The notes beneath the pieces were generated by a model. That model was given only the letters and a program-made list of their open reading frames with translations. It ran no database searches and was not told the DNA's origin. The translations under genes and the position numbers were made by a program. From JAKPAM01 sp047601745 (GTDB taxonomy: Bacteria; Pseudomonadota; Gammaproteobacteria; Burkholderiales; Burkholderiaceae_E): a stretch of 64,000 nt of DNA. The stretch spans positions 868,001 to 932,000 of the forward strand of contig JASGIS010000001.1 of assembly GCA_047601745.1 (NCBI GenBank). Reading direction: 5' to 3'. Positions 9,938 to 22,260 of this stretch are shown piece by piece (the stretch's first letter is position 1; every line of letters starts with the position of its first letter).

Positions 9938-11616
9938 GGCATCGGCCTCGCCTGCATCACCGACTGCACGTAGGCGCTGGGAGCGGCCAGCGCCTCGGCG
10001 GTCGACTGCAGGAAGCGTTGCAGCGGATCGGCGAAGATCGTCATCGCCAGGCAGCAGCCGAGCAGCAGCGTCACCGGCAGCGCTTCGTTGGCGCGCAGCA
10101 CCGGCGCCTGGCGCGACGAGACCGCCCAGAACAGCCGGATGCCGGCACGCGTGAACGCGATGGTGCCGGCGAGCCCGGACAGGATCACCAGCGCGAACAG
10201 CCACCACGCGCCGTTGCCCGGCAGCAGCGCATGGCGGCCGGCCGCCATGCTCTCGTCGCTGAGCACCGCCGACAGCAGCGAGAACTTGGCCAGGAAGCCC
10301 GACAGCGGCGGCAGGCCGATCAGCAGCAGGCCGCTGCCGATGAAGCTCAGGCCCAGGAACGCGGTGGCCGACGAGATCGGCACGCCGACGATCTCGACGT
10401 CGGCCACCGACGGGTCGTCGCCGTGGTCCAGTTCGTGGTGCTGGTAATGATCGGCCGGATGCACGCCTTCGGGCACGCGGCTGCGTTCGACCATCTCGAC
10501 GAGCAGGAAGAACGCGCCGATCGCCAGCGTCGAATTGACCAGGTAGAACAGCGCGCCGCCGGTCACGCGCGGCTGGTCGAGCGCCAGCGCGGCCATCAGC
10601 GTGCCCGACGAGACGATGACGAAATGGCAGCCTAGCTTGGCCAGTCCGTGCGCGTTGAACACGCCCATCATGCCGAAGATCACGGTGACCACGCCGATCA
10701 CCAGCAGCCATTCGTTGCCGAAACCGACGGTCGTGCTGGTGGCGTCCTCGCCGAGCAGCAGCGACGAGATGCGGATGATCGCGTACAGGCCGACCTTGGT
10801 CATCACCGAGAACAGCGCGGCGACCGGCGCGCTGGCCGAACCATAAGCGGGCGGCAGCCAGAAGTTCATCGGCCAGGCCGCCGCCTTGACCAGGAACACG
10901 ACGCCGATCAGCGCGACGCCGGTCTCGAGCAGGCCGCGATCGGCCGGCGCCACCGTCGTGACCCTGAGCGCGATGTCGGCCAGCGTCAGCGTGCCGGTGG
11001 TCGCGTAGATCAGGCTGATGCCGAGCAGGAACAGGCTGGCGGCGGCCAGATTGACGACGATGTAGTGCAGGCCCGCGCTGACGCGCGCCTCGCCGGTGCC
11101 GTGCAGCACCAGGCCGTACGAAGCGGCCAGCAGCACCTCGAAGAACACGAACAGGTTGAACAGGTCCGCGGTCAGGAACGCGCCGGCCAGCCCCATCAAC
11201 TGGAACTGGAACAGCGAATGGTAGTGCGCGCCGGCGCGGTCCCAGCGCGCGGTCGCGTAGATCGCGCTGGCCAGGCCCAGTATCGAGGTCAGCACCAGCA
11301 TCAGCGCCGACAACTGGTCGATCGCCAGCGCGATGCCGATCGGCACCGGCCAGTTGCCGGCCAGGTAGACGCCGACCGCGGCGTCGGGCACTTGCACCGG
11401 GCCGATGTCCAGCGCCTGGATGTTGGTGCGCCCGCCCCAGCCCTGCGCGATCAGCACGAACAGCGTCACGCAGATCGCCACGAACAGCGCCGTCGATGCC
11501 AGGTTCAGCCAGGTGCGCAACTGACGGCGCCGGTCGCTGATGAACAGCATCAGCGCGCCGGTGACCATCGGCAGCGCGATCGGCGCCAGCATCAGGTGTT
11601 CGATCGGCAGCGGCAT
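9934..11616 (-). CDS. mrpD: Mrp antiporter subunit D
   Basis: A 560-residue, about 14-helix protein of the complex-I NuoL/M/N-like antiporter family. The LFNLFVFFEVLL segment, carrying the conserved Glu of transmembrane helix 5, and the Lys-bearing VFLVKAAAWPMNFWLP segment are visible; both belong to the proton path. ATG 11616 overlaps the mrpC stop in TGATG, so the TTG three bases further upstream is not needed. A hydrophilic, His/Asp-rich loop (HPADHYQHHELDHGDD) lies between later helices and could bind cations, though this is only inference. Confidence 0.95.
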   Translation of the reverse strand: MPLPIEHLMLAPIALPMVTGALMLFISDRRRQLRTWLNLASTALFVAICVTLFVLIAQGWGGRTNIQALDIGPVQVPDAAVGVYLAGNWPVPIGIALAIDQLSALMLVLTSILGLASAIYATARWDRAGAHYHSLFQFQLMGLAGAFLTADLFNLFVFFEVLLAASYGLVLHGTGEARVSAGLHYIVVNLAAASLFLLGISLIYATTGTLTLADIALRVTTVAPADRGLLETGVALIGVVFLVKAAAWPMNFWLPPAYGSASAPVAALFSVMTKVGLYAIIRISSLLLGEDATSTTVGFGNEWLLVIGVVTVIFGMMGVFNAHGLAKLGCHFVIVSSGTLMAALALDQPRVTGGALFYLVNSTLAIGAFFLLVEMVERSRVPEGVHPADHYQHHELDHGDDPSVADVEIVGVPISSATAFLGLSFIGSGLLLIGLPPLSGFLAKFSLLSAVLSDESMAAGRHALLPGNGAWWLFALVILSGLAGTIAFTRAGIRLFWAVSSRQAPVLRANEALPVTLLLGCCLAMTIFADPLQRFLQSTAEALAAPSAYVQSVMQARPMP

Positions 11617-11960
11617 CAATCGTCGGCCTCCTGGCCGTCGACGTGGTCGGTGCCGGTCAGCCCGCGCGAGGCCAGCAGCACGACGAGGAACAGCGCCGTC
11701 GTCGCGAAGCTGATGACGATCGCCGTCAGCACCAGCGCCTGCGGCAGCGGATCGTCGTACAGCGCGAGCGAGGCCGGCTCGCCGGCGGCCACGAACGGCG
11801 CGCGGTTCACCGACAGGCGCCCCATCGCGAAGATGAACAGATTGACCGCGTAGGACAGCAGCGACAAGCCCATCAGCACCTGGAACGTGCGCGGGCGCAG
11901 CAGCAGCCAGATGCCGGAGCCGGTCAGCACCGCGATCGATATCGCGTAGAAGATTTCCAT
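11616..11960 (-). CDS. mrpC: Mrp antiporter subunit C
   Basis: A 114-residue NuoK-like subunit with three membrane helices and the LLLRPRTFQVLMGLSLLSYAVNL signature region of MrpC (residues about 19-41). It contacts MrpA and MrpD in the complex. The start at ATG 11960 has only a weak upstream GGAA; it lies 50 nt after the mrpA stop, the only sizeable gap within the antiporter genes, and overlaps mrpD by one base. Confidence 0.95.
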   Translation of the reverse strand: MEIFYAISIAVLTGSGIWLLLRPRTFQVLMGLSLLSYAVNLFIFAMGRLSVNRAPFVAAGEPASLALYDDPLPQALVLTAIVISFATTALFLVVLLASRGLTGTDHVDGQEADD

Positions 11961-12010
11961 CGCCAGGGTTCCAGTGGGGGCGGTTCGGAGGCTGAAGGTC
12001 TTTCGGCCTC

Positions 12011-15178
<3,168 letters not shown>

Positions 15179-15306
15179 CGCCAAATTATTTTACAGGCCG
15201 AAAGACGCTCGACGCCGGACAGATCGTGCCCCGATGCAGGCAGTTCGCCGCCGATCGGACCCGGCCGCGCGTCCGCTGCCTGTCATTTGTGCAACATCGA
15301 TTTGCC

Positions 15307-15325
15307 AATGAGAATGAGTCGTATT
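15307..15325 (+). promoter_or_regulatory. Fur-box-like inverted repeat
   Basis: AATGAGAAT-G-AGTCGTATT is an imperfect 9-1-9 inverted repeat (6 of 9 pairs) whose left half equals a common Fur half-site. It lies about 95 bp before the 103-residue gene at 15419 and about 130 bp before mrpA on the other strand. Iron control of the small gene is therefore possible. Confidence 0.4.
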
Positions 15326-15418
15326 AAATTCAAGTACATCCCATCCGGCGGCGCCGTCCGCAACCGAACCGCCATGCCCAAATCGAACGTCCATCCGCTG
15401 GTGACCCCGGGAGCCGAC

Positions 15419-15730
15419 ATGGCCGAATCGCGCCCGAACCCGAAGTCCGACGAATCGCGCCCGGAAGTGATCATCAGCGCGGCGCTGCATCTGATGTCCG
15501 CGTACAGCCGGGACGGCGGCTGCGCGCGACTCGCGCACACGATCCTGCGCCACCTCGAACTGATCGCCGAACGCCAGGACGTGGCGCCGGTCGTGCGCGA
15601 GACCTGCGCGCAGCTCGTCGACGAATGGGAGCGGCTGCTGCAGAACGCCGCGCCGGCACGCAAGCCGCCGCCGCGCTCGGCCGGTGCGCGGCTGGCCGAC
15701 GTGATCACGCTGCGACGGCGCTGCCACTGA
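15419..15730 (+). CDS. Small conserved-type helical protein, 103 aa, unknown function
   Basis: The protein has an N-terminal polar segment, a helical core (about 16-75: ALHLMSAYSRDGG..RLAHTILRHLELIA..) and a basic tail. It resembles short uncharacterised proteins that occur behind iron-regulated promoters in beta-proteobacteria, but I cannot assign a function. GGGAG six bases before ATG 15419 decides the start; an upstream ATG at 15374 lacks one. Its stop TGA lies within the first unit of an 11-bp tandem repeat. Confidence 0.65.
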   Translation: MAESRPNPKSDESRPEVIISAALHLMSAYSRDGGCARLAHTILRHLELIAERQDVAPVVRETCAQLVDEWERLLQNAAPARKPPPRSAGARLADVITLRRRCH

Positions 15731-15766
15731 GCGGCCACTGAGCGGCCACTGGCCGGCCACTGCCGG
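15723..15766. repeat. Four 11-bp tandem repeats starting at a stop codon
   Basis: Units GCCACTGAGCG (15723-15733 and 15734-15744), GCCACTGGCCG (15745-15755) and GCCACTGCCGG (15756-15766). The first unit contains the TGA of the upstream small gene. The array ends 33 bp before the convergent LuxR-type regulator stop. Confidence 0.85.
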
Positions 15767-15799
15767 CGGCGGCCGGGCCGGCCGCGCGGCGCGCCGCGT

Positions 15800-18526
15800 T
15801 CACTCGATCAGGTCGAGGCGGCGCCCGATCGCGACCGCTTCGTTGCGGCTGCGGGCGTCCAGCTTGCTGTTGACGTTGCGCAGGTGCGTGCGGACCGTGC
15901 TGTCGGAAATGCCCAGCCGTTCGGAGATTCCGGAATTCGACAGGCCGCTGGCGACCAGCGCGAGTACCTGCAGTTCCTTGGACGTCAGCGGCACGAGCGG
16001 CGTACCGTCGATCGGCGCCGGTGCCGCGGCGGACAGACCGAACGCGTCGAGCAACTGCCGCACGTAAGCGGCCAGCGCCGGATCGAAGCGCCGCGCCGCC
16101 TGGCGCGGGATCGCCGAATGGAACTGCGCGACCAGCCGGCCCAGCGCCTCGCCCTCGTCGACGAGCAAACGCACGAAGCCTTCGCGGCTGGCCTGCCGCA
16201 GCACGTCGGCCAGCGTCTCGAGGGCCGCCGAGGGCTTGCCGCCGCGCTGCAGCGCCAGGCTTTGCAGCGCGCGCAGCCGCAATACCCGCTGGTGGCGTGA
16301 CTGGCGCAGCGCCTCGTCGATCTGCGCCTGCAGGCCGGGCAGCGCGTCGCGCGGATCGCCGAAGTGCACGCTCCAGCGCAGGCGTGCCAGCGCCAGGTAC
16401 TCGGTCTCGTGGGCCGGCAGCCGCTGCCGTTCGATCCGCGTCCATACGTCGAGCGCGGCCGCGCGGTCGAGCTCGTCGCGCGCCGCCTGCTTGTTGCCCT
16501 GCAGCAGGAACAGGCGGCTGCGCTCGAGCTTGGCGCTGGCGACCAGCCGCGGCAACCGGCGCTGGTGGCCCAGGCGCTCGAGCGCGGTCAGCGACTCGAA
16601 GGCCTCGGCGAACTCGCGCCGCTCGAACGCGATGCGGGCCTGGATCGCATGGCCGCTGATCATGTGGTCGGGCAGGATCACGTCGCAGATCAACGGCAGG
16701 TACGTGTTGATCAGCCGCTTGGCGCCGATCAGGTCGTTGGTCTCGTAGAGGATCGTCGTATAGAGGATGCCGGCCAGCGCGTTGCCGTTCGTGTAGCTGT
16801 AGGACGCCGAGCGCGTCGTCTGCACGGCGACGCGGAACCGCGCGGTGGCCGCGTGCAGCCGGCCCTGCTGCACGTCCAGCATCCCTTCGAGCGAATCGGC
16901 GAACATCTGGTTGAACTGGCTGTCGCCATGCAGCCGGCGCGCGTCGTCCAGCAACCGCAGCGCCCGCGGGTTGTCGCCGAAGATCGCGAAGACGTTCGCC
17001 ATCGTGTTGCACAACACGCTGTCGGCGAACGCGTCGCAGGTCGGCAGCCGCGCCAGGCTTTGCTGGCCGGCGGCCAGCGCCTCATCGTAGCGGTCCTGCA
17101 TCACCAGGATCAGCGGCTGCTGGGCGCCGGCATGCGCGATGACCCGCGGATCGTCGCTCGCCCGCACGTCCAGAGCCTGCTGCTGCTCGGCCGCGCGCCA
17201 CGGGCCGCGCGTGAACAGCGTCGCCCAGACGGACATCGTCCCGAGCAGCGGCACGCCGGCCAGCGACGGCACCGGTATCCGGCCGAACCACCGCGACAGC
17301 AGCCGCATGCGCCCGGCCTCGAGCAGGGTCTGCGCGTGCGGGGCCAGCAACGACAGCGCGTACTCGTGGCTGCCCGCCTCGATCGCGTGGTCGATCGCCG
17401 GCACCAGGCGGCGGGCCGATTCGTACCAGCGCGCGGCCGCCAGGTGCAGCCCGGCCCGTTCGTGCGGGAACTCGATCGCCAGCCGGTGCCGCAGGTACTC
17501 GGAGAAGATCGCGTGATAGCGCCAGGTCGCCGCCTCGCCGCTGACCGGAACCAGGAACAGCCGCTGCTGTTCGAGCCGCGCCAGCAGGCCCGCCGCATCG
17601 CCGTCGGGCACCAGCGCCTGGCACAGCGACGCGTTCAGATGGCGCAGTACGCTGGTCTTGACCATGAACGCGCGCACCGCTTCGTCCTGGTACGACAGGA
17701 CTTCGTCGGTCAGGTATTCGTCGATCGCGCGCGTCGACCCCGAGAACCGCTCGACGAAATCGCTGTCGGGCCCCAGACGCGCGATCGAGATCGACGCCAG
17801 CCACAGGCCGGTGATCCAGCCCTCGGTCTTGTCGTGCAGGTGCCGGACCGACTCGGCCGGCAGCCGCGACAGGCCGCGCAGGCGGAAATACCGCTCGGCC
17901 TCGTCGAGATCGAAGCGCAGGTCGTCGGCATCGATCTCGCACAGCAGCCCGAGCCCGCGCAGGCGTGCCAGCCCGAAACCCGGCTGCCTGCGCGTGGCGA
18001 TAAGGATCTGCCCGCCGCGGGGCAGCCGCTCGGCCAGCGTGCGCAGGAACGTGAAGATCGCCGGCTCGTCGATCGCCTCGAAGCCGTCCAGGAAGATCGC
18101 GAAACGATCGCGCCGCGACAGCAGCGTCTCGACGACCTCGCCCTTGAGCTCGCCGTGCCGCCGGCCGGCGTAGCGATGCTCATCGAGCCCGGCGACTGCG
18201 CGCCCCAGCGTCCGGATGAACTGCGCGGCGCCATTGTCGCCGCCGTCGAGCGTCAGCCACGCGGTCGAGACGCCTTCGGCGGCGAGCCGGGCGCGAAGCT
18301 GCAGCATCGCCGTCGTCTTGCCGAAACCGGCCGGCGCCTGCATCACGACCAGCCGCGCGCCTTCGGCCGCGGCCACGCGCCGGCACAGCGCGTCCCGGAT
18401 CACCGATGCGCCCGAGGCCGGCGGCGCGGCCGTCTTGTCGGTATCGACGCCGGTGAGTCGCCAGCCTTCGGCCGGCGCCGCGTCGGAAGCTGGCGAGCGA
18501 ATCGATTCAGCGTCGGGCATGGACAT
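15800..18526 (-). CDS. MalT-type LuxR-family transcriptional regulator (LAL)
   Basis: A large 908-residue ATP-dependent LuxR regulator. Residues 64-72 are a Walker A (APAGFGKTT); FLDG near 150 fits Walker B; a long TPR-like helical region follows, and the last 65 residues are a LuxR HTH (LTSKELQVLALVASGLSNSGI..., TVRTHLRNVNSKL). Such proteins are activated by binding a small molecule and ATP. It sits 111 bp downstream of the acyl-CoA ligase on the same strand and could control that operon (inference from position). No clear Shine-Dalgarno marks the start; ATG 18526 is chosen, with ATG 18520 and an upstream in-frame option at 18601 as alternatives. Confidence 0.88.
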   Translation of the reverse strand: MSMPDAESIRSPASDAAPAEGWRLTGVDTDKTAAPPASGASVIRDALCRRVAAAEGARLVVMQAPAGFGKTTAMLQLRARLAAEGVSTAWLTLDGGDNGAAQFIRTLGRAVAGLDEHRYAGRRHGELKGEVVETLLSRRDRFAIFLDGFEAIDEPAIFTFLRTLAERLPRGGQILIATRRQPGFGLARLRGLGLLCEIDADDLRFDLDEAERYFRLRGLSRLPAESVRHLHDKTEGWITGLWLASISIARLGPDSDFVERFSGSTRAIDEYLTDEVLSYQDEAVRAFMVKTSVLRHLNASLCQALVPDGDAAGLLARLEQQRLFLVPVSGEAATWRYHAIFSEYLRHRLAIEFPHERAGLHLAAARWYESARRLVPAIDHAIEAGSHEYALSLLAPHAQTLLEAGRMRLLSRWFGRIPVPSLAGVPLLGTMSVWATLFTRGPWRAAEQQQALDVRASDDPRVIAHAGAQQPLILVMQDRYDEALAAGQQSLARLPTCDAFADSVLCNTMANVFAIFGDNPRALRLLDDARRLHGDSQFNQMFADSLEGMLDVQQGRLHAATARFRVAVQTTRSASYSYTNGNALAGILYTTILYETNDLIGAKRLINTYLPLICDVILPDHMISGHAIQARIAFERREFAEAFESLTALERLGHQRRLPRLVASAKLERSRLFLLQGNKQAARDELDRAAALDVWTRIERQRLPAHETEYLALARLRWSVHFGDPRDALPGLQAQIDEALRQSRHQRVLRLRALQSLALQRGGKPSAALETLADVLRQASREGFVRLLVDEGEALGRLVAQFHSAIPRQAARRFDPALAAYVRQLLDAFGLSAAAPAPIDGTPLVPLTSKELQVLALVASGLSNSGISERLGISDSTVRTHLRNVNSKLDARSRNEAVAIGRRLDLIE

Positions 18527-18637
18527 CAAGGCACGCCGTTGCGGCTGGCTGCGTCGGGCGATGTTAGCGCCCCCGTCCCCGATCCGCATCGGGAATTGCA
18601 CCGACGACGGATCCCGCCGGTTCGGTCCGGTTGCCGA

Positions 18638-20155
18638 TCACCGGATCTGCTTGCGCAGCTCGGCCTTGATGATCTTGCCGGTGGCGTTGCGCGGCAACGC
18701 CTGCATCACCTCGAGCCGGCGGGGCAGCTTGTAGCGCGCCAGGCGCTCGGTCAGGAAGTCGCGCAGCCGGTCGATGTCCAGCTCCGCACCCGACTTCAGC
18801 GCGACGACCGCGCAGACGGTCTCGCCCCATTTCGGATCGGGCACGCCGATGACCGCCGCCTCGACGACGGCCGGATGATCGTAGATGACGCTCTCGACCT
18901 CGGCCGGATAGACGTTCTCGCCGCCGCTGATGATCATGTCCTTGATGCGGTCGCTGATGGTCAGGAAGCCCTCCTCGTCCATCCAGCCGACGTCGCCGGT
19001 GCGCAGCCATCCGTCGCCGTCGATCGCCGCGGCCGTCGCCTGCGGGTTGCGCCAGTAGCCGAGCATGACGTTGGGCCCGCGCACCAGGATCTCGCCCTGC
19101 ACGCGCGGTTCGACGATCGTGCGGCCCTCGCCGTCGACGATGCGCACCTCGGTGAACAGCGGCGGGCGCCCGGACGAGCCGAGTTTGGTCAGCGCGCGAT
19201 CGGTCGTCAGCATCGTCACCGTCGGCGAGGTCTCGGTCATGCCATAACCCTGCTGGATCGCCACGCCTCGGCGGTCCCAGGTCCTGAGCAGCGGCTCGGC
19301 GCACGGCGCGCCGCCGCAGATCAGGAAGCGCATGCTCGACAGGTCGGCCGACTCGAAGCCCGGATGCTGGGCCATGAACTGGAACATCGCCGGCACGCCG
19401 AACATCGTCGTCGCCCGGTAGCGCTGGATGTCGGCCAGCGCGGCGCCCGCGTCGAAATGGCGGTGCAGCACGATCCGCCCGCCCTTCTGCATCAGCACGA
19501 GCGCGATCGTGTTGAGCCCGCCCATGTGGAACAGCGGCGCCACCGTCAGCGCGACGTCGTCGGCCAGCACGTCGAACGCGTGCATCTGGTTGGCGTTGTT
19601 CCACCAGAAATTGCCGTGGCTGAGCATGACGCCCTTGGGACGGCCGGTCGTCCCGGACGTGTACATCAGCAGCGCGACGTCGTCCTGGTCGACGCGCACC
19701 GGCTCGGTCCGTGCCGGCCCGCCGTCGTCGAGCGGCTCCCAGCCGTCGGGACCGTCGGCGCTGACGAAATGCCGGACCGAGGCGAACCGGCCGCGCACCG
19801 CGTCGACGACCGCGCGATGCTCGTCGTCGGCGATCAGTACGCTCAACTCGGCGTCGGCGGAGATCGCCGCCAGCTCGGGACCGCTGAGCCGGAAGTTCAG
19901 CGGCACGTAGATCGCGCCCAGTCGCGCCGACGCGAACATCAGGAAGAAATAGATCGGATGGTTGACGCCGAGGAACGCGACGCGGTCGCCGCGCTCGACG
20001 CCGAGCCGCCGCAGACGCGCCGCGAGCTTCTCGATCTCGTCCTGCGCCTGCCGATAAGTCCAGTCGCGGCCCTCGAACGTGATCGCGATGCGCTCGGGCG
20101 TGCGCAGCGCGCGTTGAAGGAACCAGTTGGCCAGGCCGATGTCGGGCATCCCCAC
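18638..20155 (-). CDS. Acyl-CoA synthetase (AMP-dependent, FadD-like)
   Basis: A 505-residue ANL-superfamily ligase: P-loop LMYTSGTTGRPKG (163-175), GYGMTET, the TGDVGWMDEEGF hinge region and the C-terminal PRNATGKI with the catalytic Lys. It activates a carboxylic acid to its CoA thioester with ATP; chain length or aromatic preference is not readable. The start is the GTG at 20155 because GGAG lies 7 nt upstream; ATG 20149 is a second option. It lies 33 bp after the MFS transporter stop, consistent with uptake then activation of the same acid. Confidence 0.92.
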   Translation of the reverse strand: MGMPDIGLANWFLQRALRTPERIAITFEGRDWTYRQAQDEIEKLAARLRRLGVERGDRVAFLGVNHPIYFFLMFASARLGAIYVPLNFRLSGPELAAISADAELSVLIADDEHRAVVDAVRGRFASVRHFVSADGPDGWEPLDDGGPARTEPVRVDQDDVALLMYTSGTTGRPKGVMLSHGNFWWNNANQMHAFDVLADDVALTVAPLFHMGGLNTIALVLMQKGGRIVLHRHFDAGAALADIQRYRATTMFGVPAMFQFMAQHPGFESADLSSMRFLICGGAPCAEPLLRTWDRRGVAIQQGYGMTETSPTVTMLTTDRALTKLGSSGRPPLFTEVRIVDGEGRTIVEPRVQGEILVRGPNVMLGYWRNPQATAAAIDGDGWLRTGDVGWMDEEGFLTISDRIKDMIISGGENVYPAEVESVIYDHPAVVEAAVIGVPDPKWGETVCAVVALKSGAELDIDRLRDFLTERLARYKLPRRLEVMQALPRNATGKIIKAELRKQIR

Positions 20156-20188
20156 GATGAGTCTCCTAAGTACGCAAGATGACGGTGC

Positions 20189-21562
20189 TCAGACGGCGGT
20201 CTTGGCGGCCGCCCCGACCGACTCCGGTGACCCGACGGTATCGTCGCGCCGGACCGCGTTGAAATCGGCGACCCGGTCGTTGAACAGCATCGCCGCGATG
20301 GCCTGCGCCAGCCCGAAGCCGGCGATCACGTAGAAGTTCTGTTCGAACGGCAGCTTCAGCGAGATCAGCAGACCGATCAGGATCGGCGCGAAGATGCCGC
20401 CGAAGCGCCCCATGCCCGAGGCCACGCCGACGCCGGTCGCGCGGATCTCGTTCGGATAGAACTGCCCCGCGTACGCGTACATGACGCCCTGGCCGCCCGA
20501 GCACATGAAGCCGATGATGAAGATCACGACCATCAGCAGCTCGGTCGGCATCTTCTGCGCCATCAGGATCGTCGCGATCGAGCCGATGACGATCTGCATC
20601 GACAGCACGCGCTTCATGCCGAACTTGTCGGACAGCCAGCCGCCGGTGAAGCAGCCGACCATCGCGCCGCAGTTCAGCAGCAGCAGGAACGTCAACGCCG
20701 AGCCGACGCTGTAGCCGGCCATCGCCATCAGCTTGGTCAGCCAGGAGTTCAACGCGTACAGCATGAACAGCCCGCAGAAGAAGCTGATCCAGATCAGCAC
20801 CGTCGTCAGCCCGCGGCCTTCGCTGAACAGCCGGGCGATCGGCACCTTCGAGCCGGCCTTGGCGATCGGCACGAACATCTGGTCGCTGTCGGATACCCTG
20901 ACCGACGGGTCGATCCGGCGGCACAGTTCGCGCAGTCGCTGCTGGTCGCCGCGCTTTTGCAGGATCGCCATCGACTCGGGCATCCAGGCCAGGATGATCG
21001 GGATCAGCACGATCGGCGCGCCCGCCGCGAAGAACACGATCTGCCAGCCGAAGCTCTCCAGGAACTGCTTGCCCAGGATCGCCGCCATCATGCCGCCCAG
21101 CGAATAGCCGGCGAACATGAACGTGATCGTGCGCGCCCGCGAGGCCTTGGGCGAGAACTCCGACACGACGGCCGTCAGCAGCGGCACGATGCCGCCCAGT
21201 CCGACGCCGGACAGGAAGCGCATCGCCGCGAACGAGATCGGCTCGCGGCACAGGCCGGTGGCGGCCGTGAAGAGGCTGAAGATCGCCACGCATACGGCCA
21301 TCGTCTTGACTCGTCCGATCCTGTCCGAGATCGTCCCGAAGATGATCGCGCCGAACATCATGCCGACCAGCGCCGCGCTGACCAGCAGTCCGGCCACGCT
21401 CGGGTCCATCTTCATCTCGGCGATGACCGACGGCAGCGCGACGCCGATGACGGTCAGGTCATAACCGTCGATCGTCATCAGCACCGAGCAGATGACGAGT
21501 ACGAGGATCTGTAGCTTGCCGTAGCGCGCATCGTCGGCCACGGTCTGAAGGTTGATACGCAT
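20189..21562 (-). CDS. MFS transporter, aromatic acid:H+ symporter (AAHS) type
   Basis: A 457-residue, 12-helix major facilitator. The DGYDLTVIGVALP segment in helix 1 and the GTISDRIGRVKTM loop between helices 2 and 3 are the AAHS signatures seen in PcaK and BenK, which import benzoate-type acids with protons. ATG 21562 follows GGAG. Between the genes for GNAT and acyl-CoA ligase it suggests that an aromatic or other organic acid is imported for CoA activation. The 100-bp gap upstream (21563-21663) contains several GC-rich inverted repeats without a T tract. Confidence 0.9.
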   Translation of the reverse strand: MRINLQTVADDARYGKLQILVLVICSVLMTIDGYDLTVIGVALPSVIAEMKMDPSVAGLLVSAALVGMMFGAIIFGTISDRIGRVKTMAVCVAIFSLFTAATGLCREPISFAAMRFLSGVGLGGIVPLLTAVVSEFSPKASRARTITFMFAGYSLGGMMAAILGKQFLESFGWQIVFFAAGAPIVLIPIILAWMPESMAILQKRGDQQRLRELCRRIDPSVRVSDSDQMFVPIAKAGSKVPIARLFSEGRGLTTVLIWISFFCGLFMLYALNSWLTKLMAMAGYSVGSALTFLLLLNCGAMVGCFTGGWLSDKFGMKRVLSMQIVIGSIATILMAQKMPTELLMVVIFIIGFMCSGGQGVMYAYAGQFYPNEIRATGVGVASGMGRFGGIFAPILIGLLISLKLPFEQNFYVIAGFGLAQAIAAMLFNDRVADFNAVRRDDTVGSPESVGAAAKTAV

Positions 21563-21663
21563 GTCTCCGTCCTTGGATTCCGGTTCTTCGTGATCATCAT
21601 CGGCGCGGGCCGCCCCCGGGCGGCCGGTGGCCGGCCCATGCGGGGCCCCGCAGGGCCGCAGGC

Positions 21664-22260
21664 TCAGGCGCCCAGCGCGCCGGCCACGCCGTAGGCTTCC
21701 ATCCTCGACTGCACTTCGGCGACGTCGTGGCTGAGCACGGCCAGGTCGTGCTGCCTGCCCTGGCGGTCGCGGACGTGGTTGCGGAACACCGCCTCGGCCC
21801 GGAAGCCGATCCCCTCGAAACCGGCGATCGCCGCATGCTGGTCGGTCGTCATCTGCACGCACAGCTTGGCCAGCCCCAGCTCGAGCGCCTGCGCGAAGCA
21901 TTCCTGGATCAGCACGCGGCCGAGCCCCTTGCCGCGCAGCGCCGGGGCCAGCAGCACGCGGATCTCGCCGACGTGGCTGGACCACGACAACTGATGCGTG
22001 ACCAGCGCCGTGCAGCCGACGACCTTGCCGTCCTGCCAGGCCAGCAGGCTCTTGACGCGCCCGTCGGCTGCCGCCTCGACCCACGCCTCGATCACCTTCG
22101 GATGCGTGATGTCGCGGGTCAGGAACAGCAGGTCGTGGTCCGACAGCGTCGCGATGAACGCCTTCAGCGCATCGGCGTCGCCGGCGGCCAGCAGGCGCAG
22201 TTCGACGGTCGCGCCGTCGCCGGCGACCTCGCGAGGGTAAGTACGGGGGTTATCATTCAT
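21664..22260 (-). CDS. GNAT-family N-acetyltransferase
   Basis: A 198-residue GNAT domain protein. The acetyl-CoA loop is LRGKGLGRVLI, and the core strands EIRVLLAP and KLCVQMTT fit the fold. The acceptor is unknown. ATG 22260 overlaps the phaC stop (ATGA), so it is translated with the PHA synthase genes. An acyltransferase-like role near PHA metabolism can be imagined but is not shown by the sequence. Confidence 0.85.
   Translation of the reverse strand: MNDNPRTYPREVAGDGATVELRLLAAGDADALKAFIATLSDHDLLFLTRDITHPKVIEAWVEAAADGRVKSLLAWQDGKVVGCTALVTHQLSWSSHVGEIRVLLAPALRGKGLGRVLIQECFAQALELGLAKLCVQMTTDQHAAIAGFEGIGFRAEAVFRNHVRDRQGRQHDLAVLSHDVAEVQSRMEAYGVAGALGA

Noticed and set aside
16364..20182. A 1272-codon plus-strand frame opposite the LuxR and ligase genes
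   Set aside because: Same reason: antisense composition artefact crossing two real genes and their gap.
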